38,250 nucleotides of DNA from an uncultured Desulfosoma sp. (lineage in GTDB: Bacteria; Desulfobacterota; Syntrophobacteria; Syntrophobacterales; DSM-9756), in the NCBI GenBank assembly GCA_937960435.1, contig CALGPN010000027.1, positions 1 to 38,250 on the forward strand. Reading direction: 5' to 3'. The position numbers and the translations under genes are program-made. Every line of letters starts with the position of its first letter. Within the stretch, counting starts at the first letter, position 1. Under the pieces are notes generated by a model, which did not search any database, had not been told where the DNA came from, and worked only from the letters and a program-made list of their open reading frames with translations. Shown here piece by piece: positions 1-7,715 of the stretch.

Positions 1-152
1 CACGATTTCACGATTTCACGATTTCACGATTTCACGATTTCACGACTTCACGACTTCACGACTTCACGACTTCACGACTTCACGACTTCACGACTTCACG
101 ACTTCACGACTTCACGACTTCACGACTTCACGACTTCACGATTTCACGACTT
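1..152. repeat. Octanucleotide tandem array, 19 units, open at left edge
   Basis: Nineteen uninterrupted 8-bp units fill this stretch. Units 1-5 read CACGATTT, units 6-17 CACGACTT, unit 18 (137-144) CACGATTT and unit 19 (145-152) CACGACTT. The only variation is T or C at the sixth base. The array starts at the window edge, so its full length is unknown. On the minus strand (GTGAAGTC) each frame meets a TGA within 24 nt; on the plus strand all three frames stay open and give the same cyclic octapeptide, HDFTTSRL or HDFTISRF. The last two units overlap the end of pabC and encode its final residues and stop. I see no dyad symmetry in a unit and no unique spacers, so this is not a CRISPR array. 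Confidence 0.97.
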
Positions 153-1046
153 CACCCCTCGCCGGAAAAAGAGATCCCGGTACCGGGCGGCTCGGGCACC
201 GAAAAGCCGAGGAAGGGCTCTGCCGTCAATGGCCCGAACGGGCATGATGCCGAGCAAAGCGTTGGTGACCCACAGGCCTTCATATGCGGCGAGGTTCCTT
301 TGCGGGATGAAGGCTTCGTCGACAATCCAGCCGTCTTCTCGAAACATCTCCACGATGCGCCTTTCGGCGGTCCCTCTCAGGCGATGGGGACTTGCGGAGA
401 CGGTGCACCGACCGTCCTGAAGAAACAAAAGGGATCCCGTGGTCGTTTCGGCCGCATGCCCTTCGTTGTCGTAGAGTATCGCTTCGTCAAAACCCAAATC
501 GGCGGCGTCCTGTCGGGCTCGGAGGTAATAGAGGTAGTTGAGTGTCTTCATGGCGGCGAGAGGCGGAGTGCATCCGTTGCGGTCGGTGCGCAGGGCCCAC
601 CCCCGCCGGTAGGCTTCGGCAGACGGCGGTGTGTAGGGTTCCGCCAGGACGACCACCGTGGGGACCGTCGGCGGTGGAAGACCCACACCGGTGACCTCAC
701 CCCGAGTGAGCACGATCTTCACACGCGCCGCCCCGCACTTCAGGCCGTTGGCTTCCAGAAGCTCGGAAATCCGACGCGCCCAGATATGCGGCGCCTCAAG
801 GTCCAGTGCCGAAGCACCTCCTTCGTCGGGTGGAAGCAAGCGGAGGAGGGTGGCGGCTTTCGTAAGCCGTTCCAAATGGTCCCCGACGTAAAGGACTCGA
901 CCGTTTTCGGCCCGAAGGGTTTCAAACAAACCATCTCCGTAAAGAAACCCCCGGTCGAAGGGAGACACCCGCGCCCTTTCTTCGGGGACAAGGCTCCCGT
1001 TCCACCACAAGTAGCGTTTCTTTTGCAGCGCCCCGAAAGGTGTCAT
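144..1046 (-). CDS. pabC: Aminodeoxychorismate lyase (PabC), class IV aminotransferase fold
   Basis: A 300-residue PLP enzyme of aminotransferase fold class IV. It likely removes pyruvate from 4-amino-4-deoxychorismate to give p-aminobenzoate for folate synthesis in the cytosol. The family signature is visible: FDRGFLYGDGLFET near residues 30-43, the probable PLP lysine K167 in AAMKTLNYLYYLRA, and the glutamate E200 of the cofactor pocket. Its start codon overlaps the pabB stop by 4 nt (ATGA), which implies translational coupling, and the operon context decides between lyase and D-amino-acid or branched-chain aminotransferase, which share the fold. Oddly, the last codons (Val-Lys-Ser-stop) lie inside the octamer array, so the natural C-terminus may have been replaced by repeat sequence. 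Confidence 0.88.
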   Translation of the reverse strand: MTPFGALQKKRYLWWNGSLVPEERARVSPFDRGFLYGDGLFETLRAENGRVLYVGDHLERLTKAATLLRLLPPDEGGASALDLEAPHIWARRISELLEANGLKCGAARVKIVLTRGEVTGVGLPPPTVPTVVVLAEPYTPPSAEAYRRGWALRTDRNGCTPPLAAMKTLNYLYYLRARQDAADLGFDEAILYDNEGHAAETTTGSLLFLQDGRCTVSASPHRLRGTAERRIVEMFREDGWIVDEAFIPQRNLAAYEGLWVTNALLGIMPVRAIDGRALPRLFGARAARYRDLFFRRGVKS

Positions 1047-2452
1047 GGGCGTGGGTCCTCGTCTTCCGCTACGGCCCGGAAGAGGGTTCTACCTTTATGA
1101 AGGGTTTCTTCGTATTCGGCCTCTTCGTCGGAATCATACACGACGCCGCCTCCGACCGAGAAATGCAGGACCCCGTCCTTCAGGACGGCCGTGCGAATAG
1201 CGATGTTCATGTCCATGGTGTCGTGCCAGCCCATATAACCGATGGAGCCGGTGTAGACGTGACGCACGTGGGGTTCCAGCTCATCGATGATTTCCATGGC
1301 GCGAATCTTGGGGCAACCTGTGATGGAGCCTCCCGGAAAGGCAGCCCTGAAAATGTCCCCGACGGAAACATCGGATCTCAGCCTTCCCGAAATGATGGAC
1401 ACCAGATGCCAGACGTTTTCATAGGCTTCCAGGCGTTTGTGCTCTTGGACCATGATGGAGCGCGCTTCGCAGACGCGCCCCAGGTCGTTTCGCAAAAGAT
1501 CCACGATCATGGAAAGTTCGGCATCGTCCTTGGGGTTCGCCTCCAGGTCTTCACGAAGCCTTTGGTCTTCTTCCTCTGTGGCGCCCCGGGGCCGTGTGCC
1601 CTTGATGGGTCGTGTCTCGATCCGTCGGTCGCGCCGGCACAGGAACCGTTCCATGGACGTGGAAAGAATGCGGTGGTCGTCGAGATGAAGGTAGGCGAAA
1701 AAAGGCGCGGGGTTTCGACGAAAAAGGCGGGTCCACAAGCGCCATGGATCGCCCGTAAAGGGCGTGGAAAACCTCTGCGAGAGGTTGACCTGATAGACAT
1801 CGCCGCACCGAATGTATTCCCGGATCCGCGCCACCGCATCCACGTAGGCCTCTCGCGTAAAATTGCTGACGAGCCGACAGTCGCCCTTCGGGAAAAGCCC
1901 GGGCCACTTTGCGTCTTTTTCGCAGGCAAATTCCAGAGGCCTCAAGAAGTCCGTCTCCAGGCTCAGGTGAACGGACCGGCCGGATCGCCGGTCGAAAACA
2001 AGGATGTCTTTCGGAAGGAAAAAAAGGGCCTCCGGCAGCTGCAGATCATCTTCGGCGTTCTGGGGAAGCGCTTCCAGCACGTTTTTCAGTTCATAGGCGA
2101 GATAACCGATCAAGCCGCCTGAGAAAGGTTCGATAAGGAGAGGGAAAGCCGGGCGGGTCGCCTCCAGGAGACGATCCAAGGCATCCAGAGGGTGGGTTTC
2201 CTCGCAAAAGGTCCCTCGGGCCGTCGTGAGGGTCACCCGAGTTCCCTTAGCGCGAAGGAGAACGAGCGGGTTCCAGAAGGCCATGGAGAATCGGGCGCAA
2301 TCGAGCCCGCCCCCGCTCATGAACACCGCGCTATAGGGGCGCTGTGCCAGAGGTGCTACCCTTTCCAGGAACGAATCGTCGGTTTCCCGGGAACACACCT
2401 CCCGGACCTGAAGGCCTCGAATCGCGCCGTAAACCACATCTTGCATGCCCAT
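1043..2452 (-). CDS. pabB: Aminodeoxychorismate synthase component I (PabB)
   Basis: A chorismate-binding enzyme of about 469 residues that converts chorismate plus ammonia to 4-amino-4-deoxychorismate. The decisive motif is RPIKGTRPRG near residues 281-290: the lysine of PIKGT is the covalent nucleophile of PabB, while anthranilate synthase TrpE normally has alanine there. The conserved chorismate-site block GGSITGCPKIRAMEII follows near residue 374, with TGSIGYMGW shortly after. I chose the ATG at 2452 because GGAAAGG lies a suitable distance upstream; the frame could open at a TTG at 2482, and an ATG at 2446 is also possible. It lies 58 nt after the pabA stop with this start and overlaps pabC by 4 nt, so the three genes form one unit. 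Confidence 0.92.
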   Translation of the reverse strand: MGMQDVVYGAIRGLQVREVCSRETDDSFLERVAPLAQRPYSAVFMSGGGLDCARFSMAFWNPLVLLRAKGTRVTLTTARGTFCEETHPLDALDRLLEATRPAFPLLIEPFSGGLIGYLAYELKNVLEALPQNAEDDLQLPEALFFLPKDILVFDRRSGRSVHLSLETDFLRPLEFACEKDAKWPGLFPKGDCRLVSNFTREAYVDAVARIREYIRCGDVYQVNLSQRFSTPFTGDPWRLWTRLFRRNPAPFFAYLHLDDHRILSTSMERFLCRRDRRIETRPIKGTRPRGATEEEDQRLREDLEANPKDDAELSMIVDLLRNDLGRVCEARSIMVQEHKRLEAYENVWHLVSIISGRLRSDVSVGDIFRAAFPGGSITGCPKIRAMEIIDELEPHVRHVYTGSIGYMGWHDTMDMNIAIRTAVLKDGVLHFSVGGGVVYDSDEEAEYEETLHKGRTLFRAVAEDEDPRP

Positions 2453-2510
2453 CCCACGGCCTTTCCGCCCTATTCGCCCCAACGGCTTTCACCCCATGCC
2501 GGTTGCAACC

Positions 2511-3266
2511 CTACCCGTCGTCGGTGGAGGTCGGCACCGCGTACCCCGGTAATCCACGGGAATGCGCTCCTCCGAGCGAACCCAAGGGATGCTCGGAGCG
2601 CAAGCCGTTTTTGCCCAGACTTTCTGCGGAAACCTCGGCACAGAGCCACCGGGGAAAACGCTCTTCTTTCGTGTTTGCCAAAAGTACAGGCTCTTGAAAA
2701 TCCTTTTGGGACGCCAGGAACCGGGCGGCGATCTCCAGCCCGTACTGCGACAAAAAGGATTCCGGGTGGAACTGCACCCCCCAGACGGGCAGGCTCTTGT
2801 GCTCCAGCGCCATGAGCACCCCATCGTCCGCCCAGGCTGTCTCCCGTAGATTCGGTGAAGTGACCCGGCACTGGAGGGAATGATAGCGGGCCACCCAAAA
2901 AGGCGAAGGAAGGCCGGCGAAAAGCCCGTCTCCTGTGTGGTGGACTAAAGAGCGCTTGCCGTGCACGGGAATCGGGGCCCTCTCGGTGCGGCCTTCGTAA
3001 ACTTCGTTGATCACCTGCATGCCGAGACACACCCCCAAGATGGGCACCCTGCCCGCGAAGCGGCGCACCACATCCTTACTGATTCCGGAGTGGGCCGGAG
3101 ACCTGGGCCCCGGGCTGATGACAATCCAATGCGGCGCCAAGGCTTCAAGGGCGGCTGCGGAAGTCTTGTCGTGGCGAAACACGAGGACGTCCACGTCGAA
3201 TTCGCAAAACAGCTGGTAAAGATTGAACGTGAAGGAATCGTAATTGTCGATGAGGACAAGGCGCAT
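2511..3266 (-). CDS. pabA: Aminodeoxychorismate synthase glutamine amidotransferase (PabA)
   Basis: A class I glutamine amidotransferase of 251 residues that releases ammonia from glutamine for PabB. The opening MRLVLIDNYDSFTFNL is typical of PabA/TrpG; the triad is Cys80 (GVCLGMQ), His167 and Glu169 (QFHPES). The amidotransferase fold ends near residue 184, the usual family length. About 65 extra residues follow, rich in Gly, Ser, Arg and Pro, with no domain I recognise. The same frame extends 21 codons upstream to an ATG at 3329, but that stretch is encoded by the terminator hairpin and is probably not translated. The Shine-Dalgarno before 3266 is weak. PabA and TrpG can be interchangeable, so a shared role in tryptophan synthesis cannot be excluded. 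Confidence 0.9.
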   Translation of the reverse strand: MRLVLIDNYDSFTFNLYQLFCEFDVDVLVFRHDKTSAAALEALAPHWIVISPGPRSPAHSGISKDVVRRFAGRVPILGVCLGMQVINEVYEGRTERAPIPVHGKRSLVHHTGDGLFAGLPSPFWVARYHSLQCRVTSPNLRETAWADDGVLMALEHKSLPVWGVQFHPESFLSQYGLEIAARFLASQKDFQEPVLLANTKEERFPRWLCAEVSAESLGKNGLRSEHPLGSLGGAHSRGLPGYAVPTSTDDG

Positions 3267-3274
3267 GAGGGATC

Positions 3275-3319
3275 CCCAAAAAAGGAAAAGCCACCCGACC
3301 GTTGAGGCTGGGTGGCTTT
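3275..3319 (-). terminator. Intrinsic terminator between the methyltransferase gene and pabA
   Basis: On the minus strand a 10-bp perfect stem (plus-strand arms 3287-3296 and 3310-3319, AAAGCCACCC with GGGTGGCTTT) encloses a 13-nt loop. It is followed at once by a T-rich tail, TTTTCCTTTTTT, that ends about 9 nt before the pabA start codon. It lies about 80 bp after the methyltransferase stop and should end that transcript. Its closeness to pabA leaves no room for a promoter between them, so it may also act as an attenuator for pabABC. Confidence 0.85.
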
Positions 3320-3397
3320 CGCCTGGCATACCTCGGTGTTCTTATGCCTCGTTTGGCTCCGGGCGTCAACAACGATGTGAGCGCCACCCGGCGTTCG

Positions 3398-4381
3398 TCA
3401 TGGGAAAGCGCGGACGAGGCAATCCATTTGCTCGCCCGTGCGGATAAGTTCCACCTTTCGAAAACCGGCTTCCGAGAGAGCCGCTTGGGTTTCCTCAAAA
3501 GTGTACGTGTCGCCGCCCTCCGTGTTCACCAACATGTTGATGGCAAAAAGAGCCCCGGCGGGAGGACGGGTGCGGTCGGGTTCCATGATGTGGTCTCGGA
3601 TGAGGAGGCAACCGCCGGGTTCGAGAACGCCCCGGATTTTGCGATAGAGTGCTATGTTTTGTTCCGGGCTGTTTTGGTGGATGATGGCCGAAAGGAGCAC
3701 CAGATCGCACCCGGGGGGCAGGGGGTCCGAATAAAAGTCGCCCGGAACGAGGCGCACGCGGGGGAGCAACCCATGGGCTTCGAGGCGTTGCCGAGCCAGG
3801 GGGATCACGTCGGGGAGATCGTAGAGCACGGCCTCGAGCGACGGCTGCCGTTCGAGAAAGGCGATGGTGTAGGTGCCCGACGCGCCCCCGATATCCAAGA
3901 GTCGCCTGAAGGGCGAAAGATCGAGGGAGGCGGCGATCTCTCGGGCGAGGGTTCGCCCCACCACGTGCATGGCTCCGATAAAGGCCTTCAACGTATCGGG
4001 TCCGGAATGGACGATGGATTGCCGGTGAGGGTTGCGCCCCGAGCGCACCGTGTCCGTGAGATGATGCCAGTTGAGCCAGATATGGGCCAGGTGGAGGACC
4101 ATGGGCAGAACCGTTTCGGGGTGTTTAGAGGAAAACGGGGCGCCTTTTTCCGTCAGCCGATAAAGGCCCGCCGTCTTTTCCAGATGGCCGAAAGTGACGA
4201 CGCAGTCCAGAAGGCGCGTGAGAGCCCGAAGGTCGGATCCCGTTTTTCGGGCGAGTTCTTCAGCCGACGACGGGGTGTCGTCCAGCAGGGTGAAGACGTC
4301 CAATTGGGACGCCGTGAGAAGGACGCGGCTTTTCATAAAAGCGCGTACGTCGACCAACGGATCTTCGCTTCGGGGCTTCAT
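3398..4381 (-). CDS. SAM-dependent O-methyltransferase with N-terminal winged-helix domain
   Basis: A 327-residue protein of the plant-type/bacterial O-methyltransferase family, which also contains hydroxyneurosporene and bacteriochlorophyll methyltransferases. The N-terminal third looks like the winged-helix dimerisation domain (ASQLDVFTLLDDTPSSAEEL). The Rossmann SAM site is LLDIGGASGTYTIAFL near the middle, with the acidic post-motif YDLPDVI and the glycine-rich LEPGGCLLIRDH further on. The start at 4381 has AGGAGGG six nt upstream; an in-frame start 18 nt earlier lacks this. The gene is divergent from the Tmc operon and is followed by an intrinsic terminator. The substrate cannot be told from sequence; a small aromatic or quinone-like acceptor is possible but unproven. 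Confidence 0.8.
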   Translation of the reverse strand: MKPRSEDPLVDVRAFMKSRVLLTASQLDVFTLLDDTPSSAEELARKTGSDLRALTRLLDCVVTFGHLEKTAGLYRLTEKGAPFSSKHPETVLPMVLHLAHIWLNWHHLTDTVRSGRNPHRQSIVHSGPDTLKAFIGAMHVVGRTLAREIAASLDLSPFRRLLDIGGASGTYTIAFLERQPSLEAVLYDLPDVIPLARQRLEAHGLLPRVRLVPGDFYSDPLPPGCDLVLLSAIIHQNSPEQNIALYRKIRGVLEPGGCLLIRDHIMEPDRTRPPAGALFAINMLVNTEGGDTYTFEETQAALSEAGFRKVELIRTGEQMDCLVRAFP

Positions 4382-4434
4382 AAAAACCCTCCTGGCCAAT
4401 GTCGTTCAAAAATGCACAAAATCACTTGACCGCC

Positions 4435-4463
4435 TTGACCCCATGCCTCGATGCTTTTACATT
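4435..4463 (+). promoter_or_regulatory. Probable sigma-70 promoter of the Tmc-like operon
   Basis: TTGACC at 4435-4440 and TACATT at 4458-4463 are separated by exactly 17 bp, matching the consensus in five and four of six positions. The predicted start of transcription near 4470 would give a leader of about 130 nt before the cytochrome b gene. Confidence 0.5.
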
Positions 4464-4603
4464 TCGGCTGTTCTTGAGCCGAGGACGCAGGTTCAAAGCG
4501 AACGTACCAGGAATTCCCGGGGGCTGTCCATGGCCCGAAACCGGATAGGCAGGCGAGAACGAGTGCGGAAAAACGCCGGGTGAAAGACAGTGGGAGATGG
4601 GGC

Positions 4604-5263
4604 ATGCAGGCGTGGTATGCTTTTTTGACAGGACCGGCTTTGTGGGCAACCTTCATCATTTTCTTGGGCGGCTTGGTCATCCGGCTAACCTTTCTCTACG
4701 GGCTGAGCCGCGAACGGGACCGCGTCTTTTATAACCACATGGACTGGACTTGGGGCCTCAAGTCCATCCTCCATTGGCTCATCCCTTGGGGCAGCGCTTC
4801 CATGCGTTTGCAACCCGTCTTCAGTTTCGTCTTCATTGTGTTTCATGTGGGGCTGTTGGCCGTGCCGCTTTTCCTTTCGGCCCACAACATCTTGTGGGAT
4901 CGGGCTTTTGGGGTGAGCCTGTGGTCCATGAGCGACGCCTGGGCGGACGCCTTGACCATGGTGGTCTTGGCGTGCGGCGTTTTTCTTTTGATTCGCCGTT
5001 TGGTGCGCCCGGAAGTGAGGATCCTCACCACAGCTTGGGACTACACGCTCTTGGGACTCACCCTCACCCCCTTCGTGACGGGTTTCCTGGCCTACCACCA
5101 GTGGGGCCCCTATGAGTGGCTCATGATCCTTCACGTCCTTTCGGCGGAGGTCCTCCTTGTCCTCATTCCCTTTACCAAACTGGGGCACATGGTGCTCTTT
5201 TTCTTCACTCGCGCCTTTATCGGTTTTGAAATGGGCGCACGTCGGGGCGCTCGAGCCTGGTAG
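4604..5263 (+). CDS. tmcC: TmcC-like membrane cytochrome b subunit (NarI/DsrM family)
   Basis: A 219-residue integral membrane protein with about five hydrophobic segments (roughly residues 9-31, 70-95, 115-135, 148-170 and 178-208). Histidines in the membrane parts (FHVGLL, ILHVLSAEV, KLGHMVLFF) fit haem b ligation as in the NarI/DsrM/TmcC family. It is inferred to pass electrons across the cytoplasmic membrane between a periplasmic cytochrome c3 and the cytoplasmic iron-sulfur subunit encoded next. I chose the ATG at 4604 because GGGAGATGG precedes it; a GTG at 4580 is in frame. The gap to the next gene is 51 bp. It could also be called a respiratory nitrate reductase gamma-like subunit; the neighbours favour Tmc. 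Confidence 0.8.
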   Translation: MQAWYAFLTGPALWATFIIFLGGLVIRLTFLYGLSRERDRVFYNHMDWTWGLKSILHWLIPWGSASMRLQPVFSFVFIVFHVGLLAVPLFLSAHNILWDRAFGVSLWSMSDAWADALTMVVLACGVFLLIRRLVRPEVRILTTAWDYTLLGLTLTPFVTGFLAYHQWGPYEWLMILHVLSAEVLLVLIPFTKLGHMVLFFFTRAFIGFEMGARRGARAW

Positions 5264-5314
5264 GCGAAGGGCGCAAACCGGCGAAGTCGAACTCTGAGGG
5301 ACGGAGCGGAGACA

Positions 5315-6640
5315 GTGCAGAAGAACGACGGCGACACGCGACCGGTGGATGTGAAAAAGATTCGCGAGCTATTGGATGCCAACAACGGCGCCCGCATCCG
5401 AACATGGCTCAGCCTGTGTTCCCGGTGCGGGCTGTGTGCGGAAAGCTGTTTTTTCTACCTTGCCCATAATCGCAACCCCAAGCTCAGCCCCGCCTACAAG
5501 TTCAAGGCGACTCTCGGTGAGCTTTACAAGCGCAAGGGACATGTGGACCGGGAATTTCTTCATCGTTGCGCGGACATCGTCTGGGGCGAGTGCACGACTT
5601 GCAAGCGCTGTTCCATGTATTGCCCGTTCGGCATCGATGTGGCCACCCTCATCGCCGCCACCCGGACCATTTTGTATTCCCAAGGCATCACACCCGAAGG
5701 ACTGGCCCGGACCGTGGTCAATTACCGGGAAACGGGCAACCAGATGGGCATGAGTTCCGAAGATTTTGTGGACACGTGTGAGTGGATGGCCGAAGAAAGC
5801 CAAGATGAAATCAAAGGGGTGACCATTCCCATCGATAAACACGGGGCCAAATACATGTACACGGTCAATCCCCGGGAGCCCATGTTTTACCCTCAGGATT
5901 TGGCCATGATGGCCAAGATCCTCACCGTGGCCGAAGAGGACTGGACCATGCCGTCCACGGGATGGGACTGCACGAATCTGCCCATGTTCGCCGGCGATCG
6001 GGCTCTGGCCGGCCAAGTGGTTCGAAACATGTATGAAAAGGCCCTGGAGCTGGGCGTTCAGGCCATCCTCATTACGGAGTGCGGTCACGCCTATCGCTCG
6101 GCGCTCTTTGAAGGGCCCTACTTGGCGGGCTATCCCGACGGGAAGCCCCCGGTGCCCGTCGTCCATTCCGTGCAATTGTTCTACGAATATATTCGGGACG
6201 GTCGCATCACCATCGACCCGGCCAAGAAGATCAAAGAACCCGTCACCTATCAAGACCCCTGCAATGTGTCGCGTAACGGCGGCCTGTGGGAAGAGGGGCG
6301 GAAGCTGGTGCGGTTTCTCGCGGAAGATTTTCGCGACATGAACCCGAACCGAGACCATAACCACTGCTGCGGCGGCGGGGGCGGCTACATCCCCATGGGG
6401 CCGGAATATAAAGCGCGGCGCATGGCTTCGGGGCGAGTCAAGGCGGAGCAGATTCGGGCGACGGGCGCCAAGATTGTCATTGCGCCGTGCCACAACTGTT
6501 TCGACCAGGTGAGCGATCTCAACAAGGAGTACCAACTGGGCGTCAAGGTCATGTCCTTTAAGGAAATTCTTTGCGAACTGATGGTTGTGCCCGAAAAGTT
6601 TCGGCCGGAGGTGTCTGAAGAGGACGAGGGGGAGAGCTAG
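5315..6640 (+). CDS. tmcB: TmcB-like HdrD-family iron-sulfur protein with CCG domain
   Basis: A 441-residue cytoplasmic electron-transfer protein of the heterodisulfide-reductase HdrD family. Two 4Fe-4S motifs lie near the N-terminus: Cys35, 38, 41, 45 and Cys93, 96, 99, 103, the last of each set being the handover to the other cluster. The C-terminal half carries a canonical CCG (cysteine-rich) domain: the DPCNVSRNGG cysteine, the HCCGGGGG pair and APCHNC. It starts with GTG, preceded by a purine-rich GGAG. In Tmc complexes this subunit works with a NarI-like cytochrome b and a type II cytochrome c3 to link periplasmic electron donors to a cytoplasmic acceptor. The acceptor is not known from the sequence. 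Heterodisulfide reductase proper is less likely because no HdrABC-type partners are present here. Confidence 0.85.
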   Translation: MQKNDGDTRPVDVKKIRELLDANNGARIRTWLSLCSRCGLCAESCFFYLAHNRNPKLSPAYKFKATLGELYKRKGHVDREFLHRCADIVWGECTTCKRCSMYCPFGIDVATLIAATRTILYSQGITPEGLARTVVNYRETGNQMGMSSEDFVDTCEWMAEESQDEIKGVTIPIDKHGAKYMYTVNPREPMFYPQDLAMMAKILTVAEEDWTMPSTGWDCTNLPMFAGDRALAGQVVRNMYEKALELGVQAILITECGHAYRSALFEGPYLAGYPDGKPPVPVVHSVQLFYEYIRDGRITIDPAKKIKEPVTYQDPCNVSRNGGLWEEGRKLVRFLAEDFRDMNPNRDHNHCCGGGGGYIPMGPEYKARRMASGRVKAEQIRATGAKIVIAPCHNCFDQVSDLNKEYQLGVKVMSFKEILCELMVVPEKFRPEVSEEDEGES

Positions 6641-6704
6641 ACGTCGTTGGGCATGCGAGGGCCTTTTCCCGCGGCGGTGAAAAGGGCAGGGCGAGGGGGG
6701 AAAC

Positions 6705-7235
6705 ATGTATCAAAAGATTGTCTTTTGTGCGGATCTGTACGCCAGTTCCGACTATGCCTTTGCGGCGGCTCTGGATCTCGCCGAACGCTCCGGGGCCGAA
6801 CTGATCATCCTGCACGTTTTGGAGTCGCGGCATCGGTATTCGGGACATGTGATCACCGAGGACGGCGAAACGTGGGCCGGGCCCGAAGTTTTCGAAAAAC
6901 TCAAAAAGAAGCTTCGGGAATACTATCTCATCCGCATCGAACGGGAAGATCCTCAGAACGTGCGGGTGGAGGTCCGGGCCGGGATCCCGTGGGTGGAAAT
7001 TTGTCGATTCGCCAGGAAGGAAAAGGCGGATCTGATCGTCATGGGCCCATATACGATCCACGACCCGAAAGCCCCTTTGGATTTGGAAAAGCCCCATCTC
7101 GGACAAAACGCCCAGGAGGTGTCCTTGAGGGCGCCATGCCAGGTTTCCATCGTCACGTCACCCAAACAGCGGCTGGCGTTGGAAAAGGCCGGGGAGTCCC
7201 CTCGGGAAAAGAGGCGAAAACGCTCAAAGGAATAA
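6705..7235 (+). CDS. Universal stress protein (UspA domain) inside the Tmc-like operon
   Basis: A single-domain UspA-family protein of 176 residues. The N-terminus MYQKIVFCADL and the following amphipathic helix (YAFAAALDLAERSGAELIILHV) are typical, as is ADLIVMGPY late in the fold. The ATP-binding class usually shows a G-2x-G-9x-G(S/T) motif; here the corresponding region (GQNAQEVSLRAPCQVSIV) is degenerate, so nucleotide binding is doubtful. The C-terminal 20 residues are strongly basic. It lies 64 bp after tmcB and 28 bp before the cytochrome gene, with an AGGGG-rich ribosome site, so it is almost surely co-transcribed. A regulatory or assembly role for the complex is inference only. Confidence 0.85.
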   Translation: MYQKIVFCADLYASSDYAFAAALDLAERSGAELIILHVLESRHRYSGHVITEDGETWAGPEVFEKLKKKLREYYLIRIEREDPQNVRVEVRAGIPWVEICRFARKEKADLIVMGPYTIHDPKAPLDLEKPHLGQNAQEVSLRAPCQVSIVTSPKQRLALEKAGESPREKRRKRSKE

Positions 7236-7263
7236 GGCGACCTATTCAGCGGCAGGAGGCCTC

Positions 7264-7638
7264 ATGAAACGGACACTGTTCGGTGCCATCGGTTGCGCCA
7301 TTTTGGCTGCGGTGGTTTCCTTGGCCTGGTCTCAGGAAGAAGTGATGCGGCTTCAAGGAGACGGGACCAAAGCCTCGCAACGTCCCGCGGTTGTTTTCCC
7401 TCATGAGAAACATGCGGAACTCATGGATTGCTCCCGATGCCACCATGACTACGACGCCTACGGGGTGAACAAGGGCGACGAAGGCCGCCGATGCGCCGAA
7501 TGCCACGGGAGCGGAAAGGCCAATCCCGTCCCGCTCCAGCGGGCTTACCATGAGCAATGCCTGTCGTGCCACGAACGGGTGAACGCCCGCCAGAACCGAA
7601 ATCTTCCCGTCATGTGCGGCCAGTGCCACGTGCGCTAG
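7264..7638 (+). CDS. tmcA: Tetraheme cytochrome c3 (TmcA-like), periplasmic
   Basis: A small class III cytochrome c of 124 residues. The first 24 residues form a Sec signal peptide ending near AWS-Q, so the protein acts in the periplasm. Four haem-binding motifs are visible, all CXXCH: CSRCH, CAECH, CLSCH and CGQCH. Additional histidines suited as sixth ligands lie in FPHEKHAEL and after the first motif (CHHDY). In Desulfovibrio the type II cytochrome c3 is the periplasmic partner of TmcBCD and takes electrons from hydrogenase and type I c3. AGGAGG lies directly before the start. In the described Desulfovibrio operon tmcA comes first; here it is last. Confidence 0.88.
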   Translation: MKRTLFGAIGCAILAAVVSLAWSQEEVMRLQGDGTKASQRPAVVFPHEKHAELMDCSRCHHDYDAYGVNKGDEGRRCAECHGSGKANPVPLQRAYHEQCLSCHERVNARQNRNLPVMCGQCHVR

Positions 7639-7715
7639 GCGTGGGCTTTGCGTCGGTTTATCGTCCGGGAGCGCCGATCGGCCCCATCGAGTCGAACCGG
7701 CGGATGCGGCGACGT

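Noticed and set aside
1-152. A CRISPR array
   Set aside because: The units are 8 bp, directly joined, with no unique spacers and no cas genes nearby.
1043-2452. Anthranilate synthase component I (TrpE)
   Set aside because: The PIKGT lysine and the neighbouring pabC indicate PabB.
1040-4429. Long plus-strand frames opposite pabB and the methyltransferase gene
   Set aside because: Same reason: the minus-strand genes carry conserved motifs, while the opposite frames show none.
5369-6706. A 445-codon open frame on the minus strand opposite tmcB
   Set aside because: It mirrors a gene with clear iron-sulfur motifs; GC-rich third positions keep the opposite strand open, and its product has no recognisable domain.
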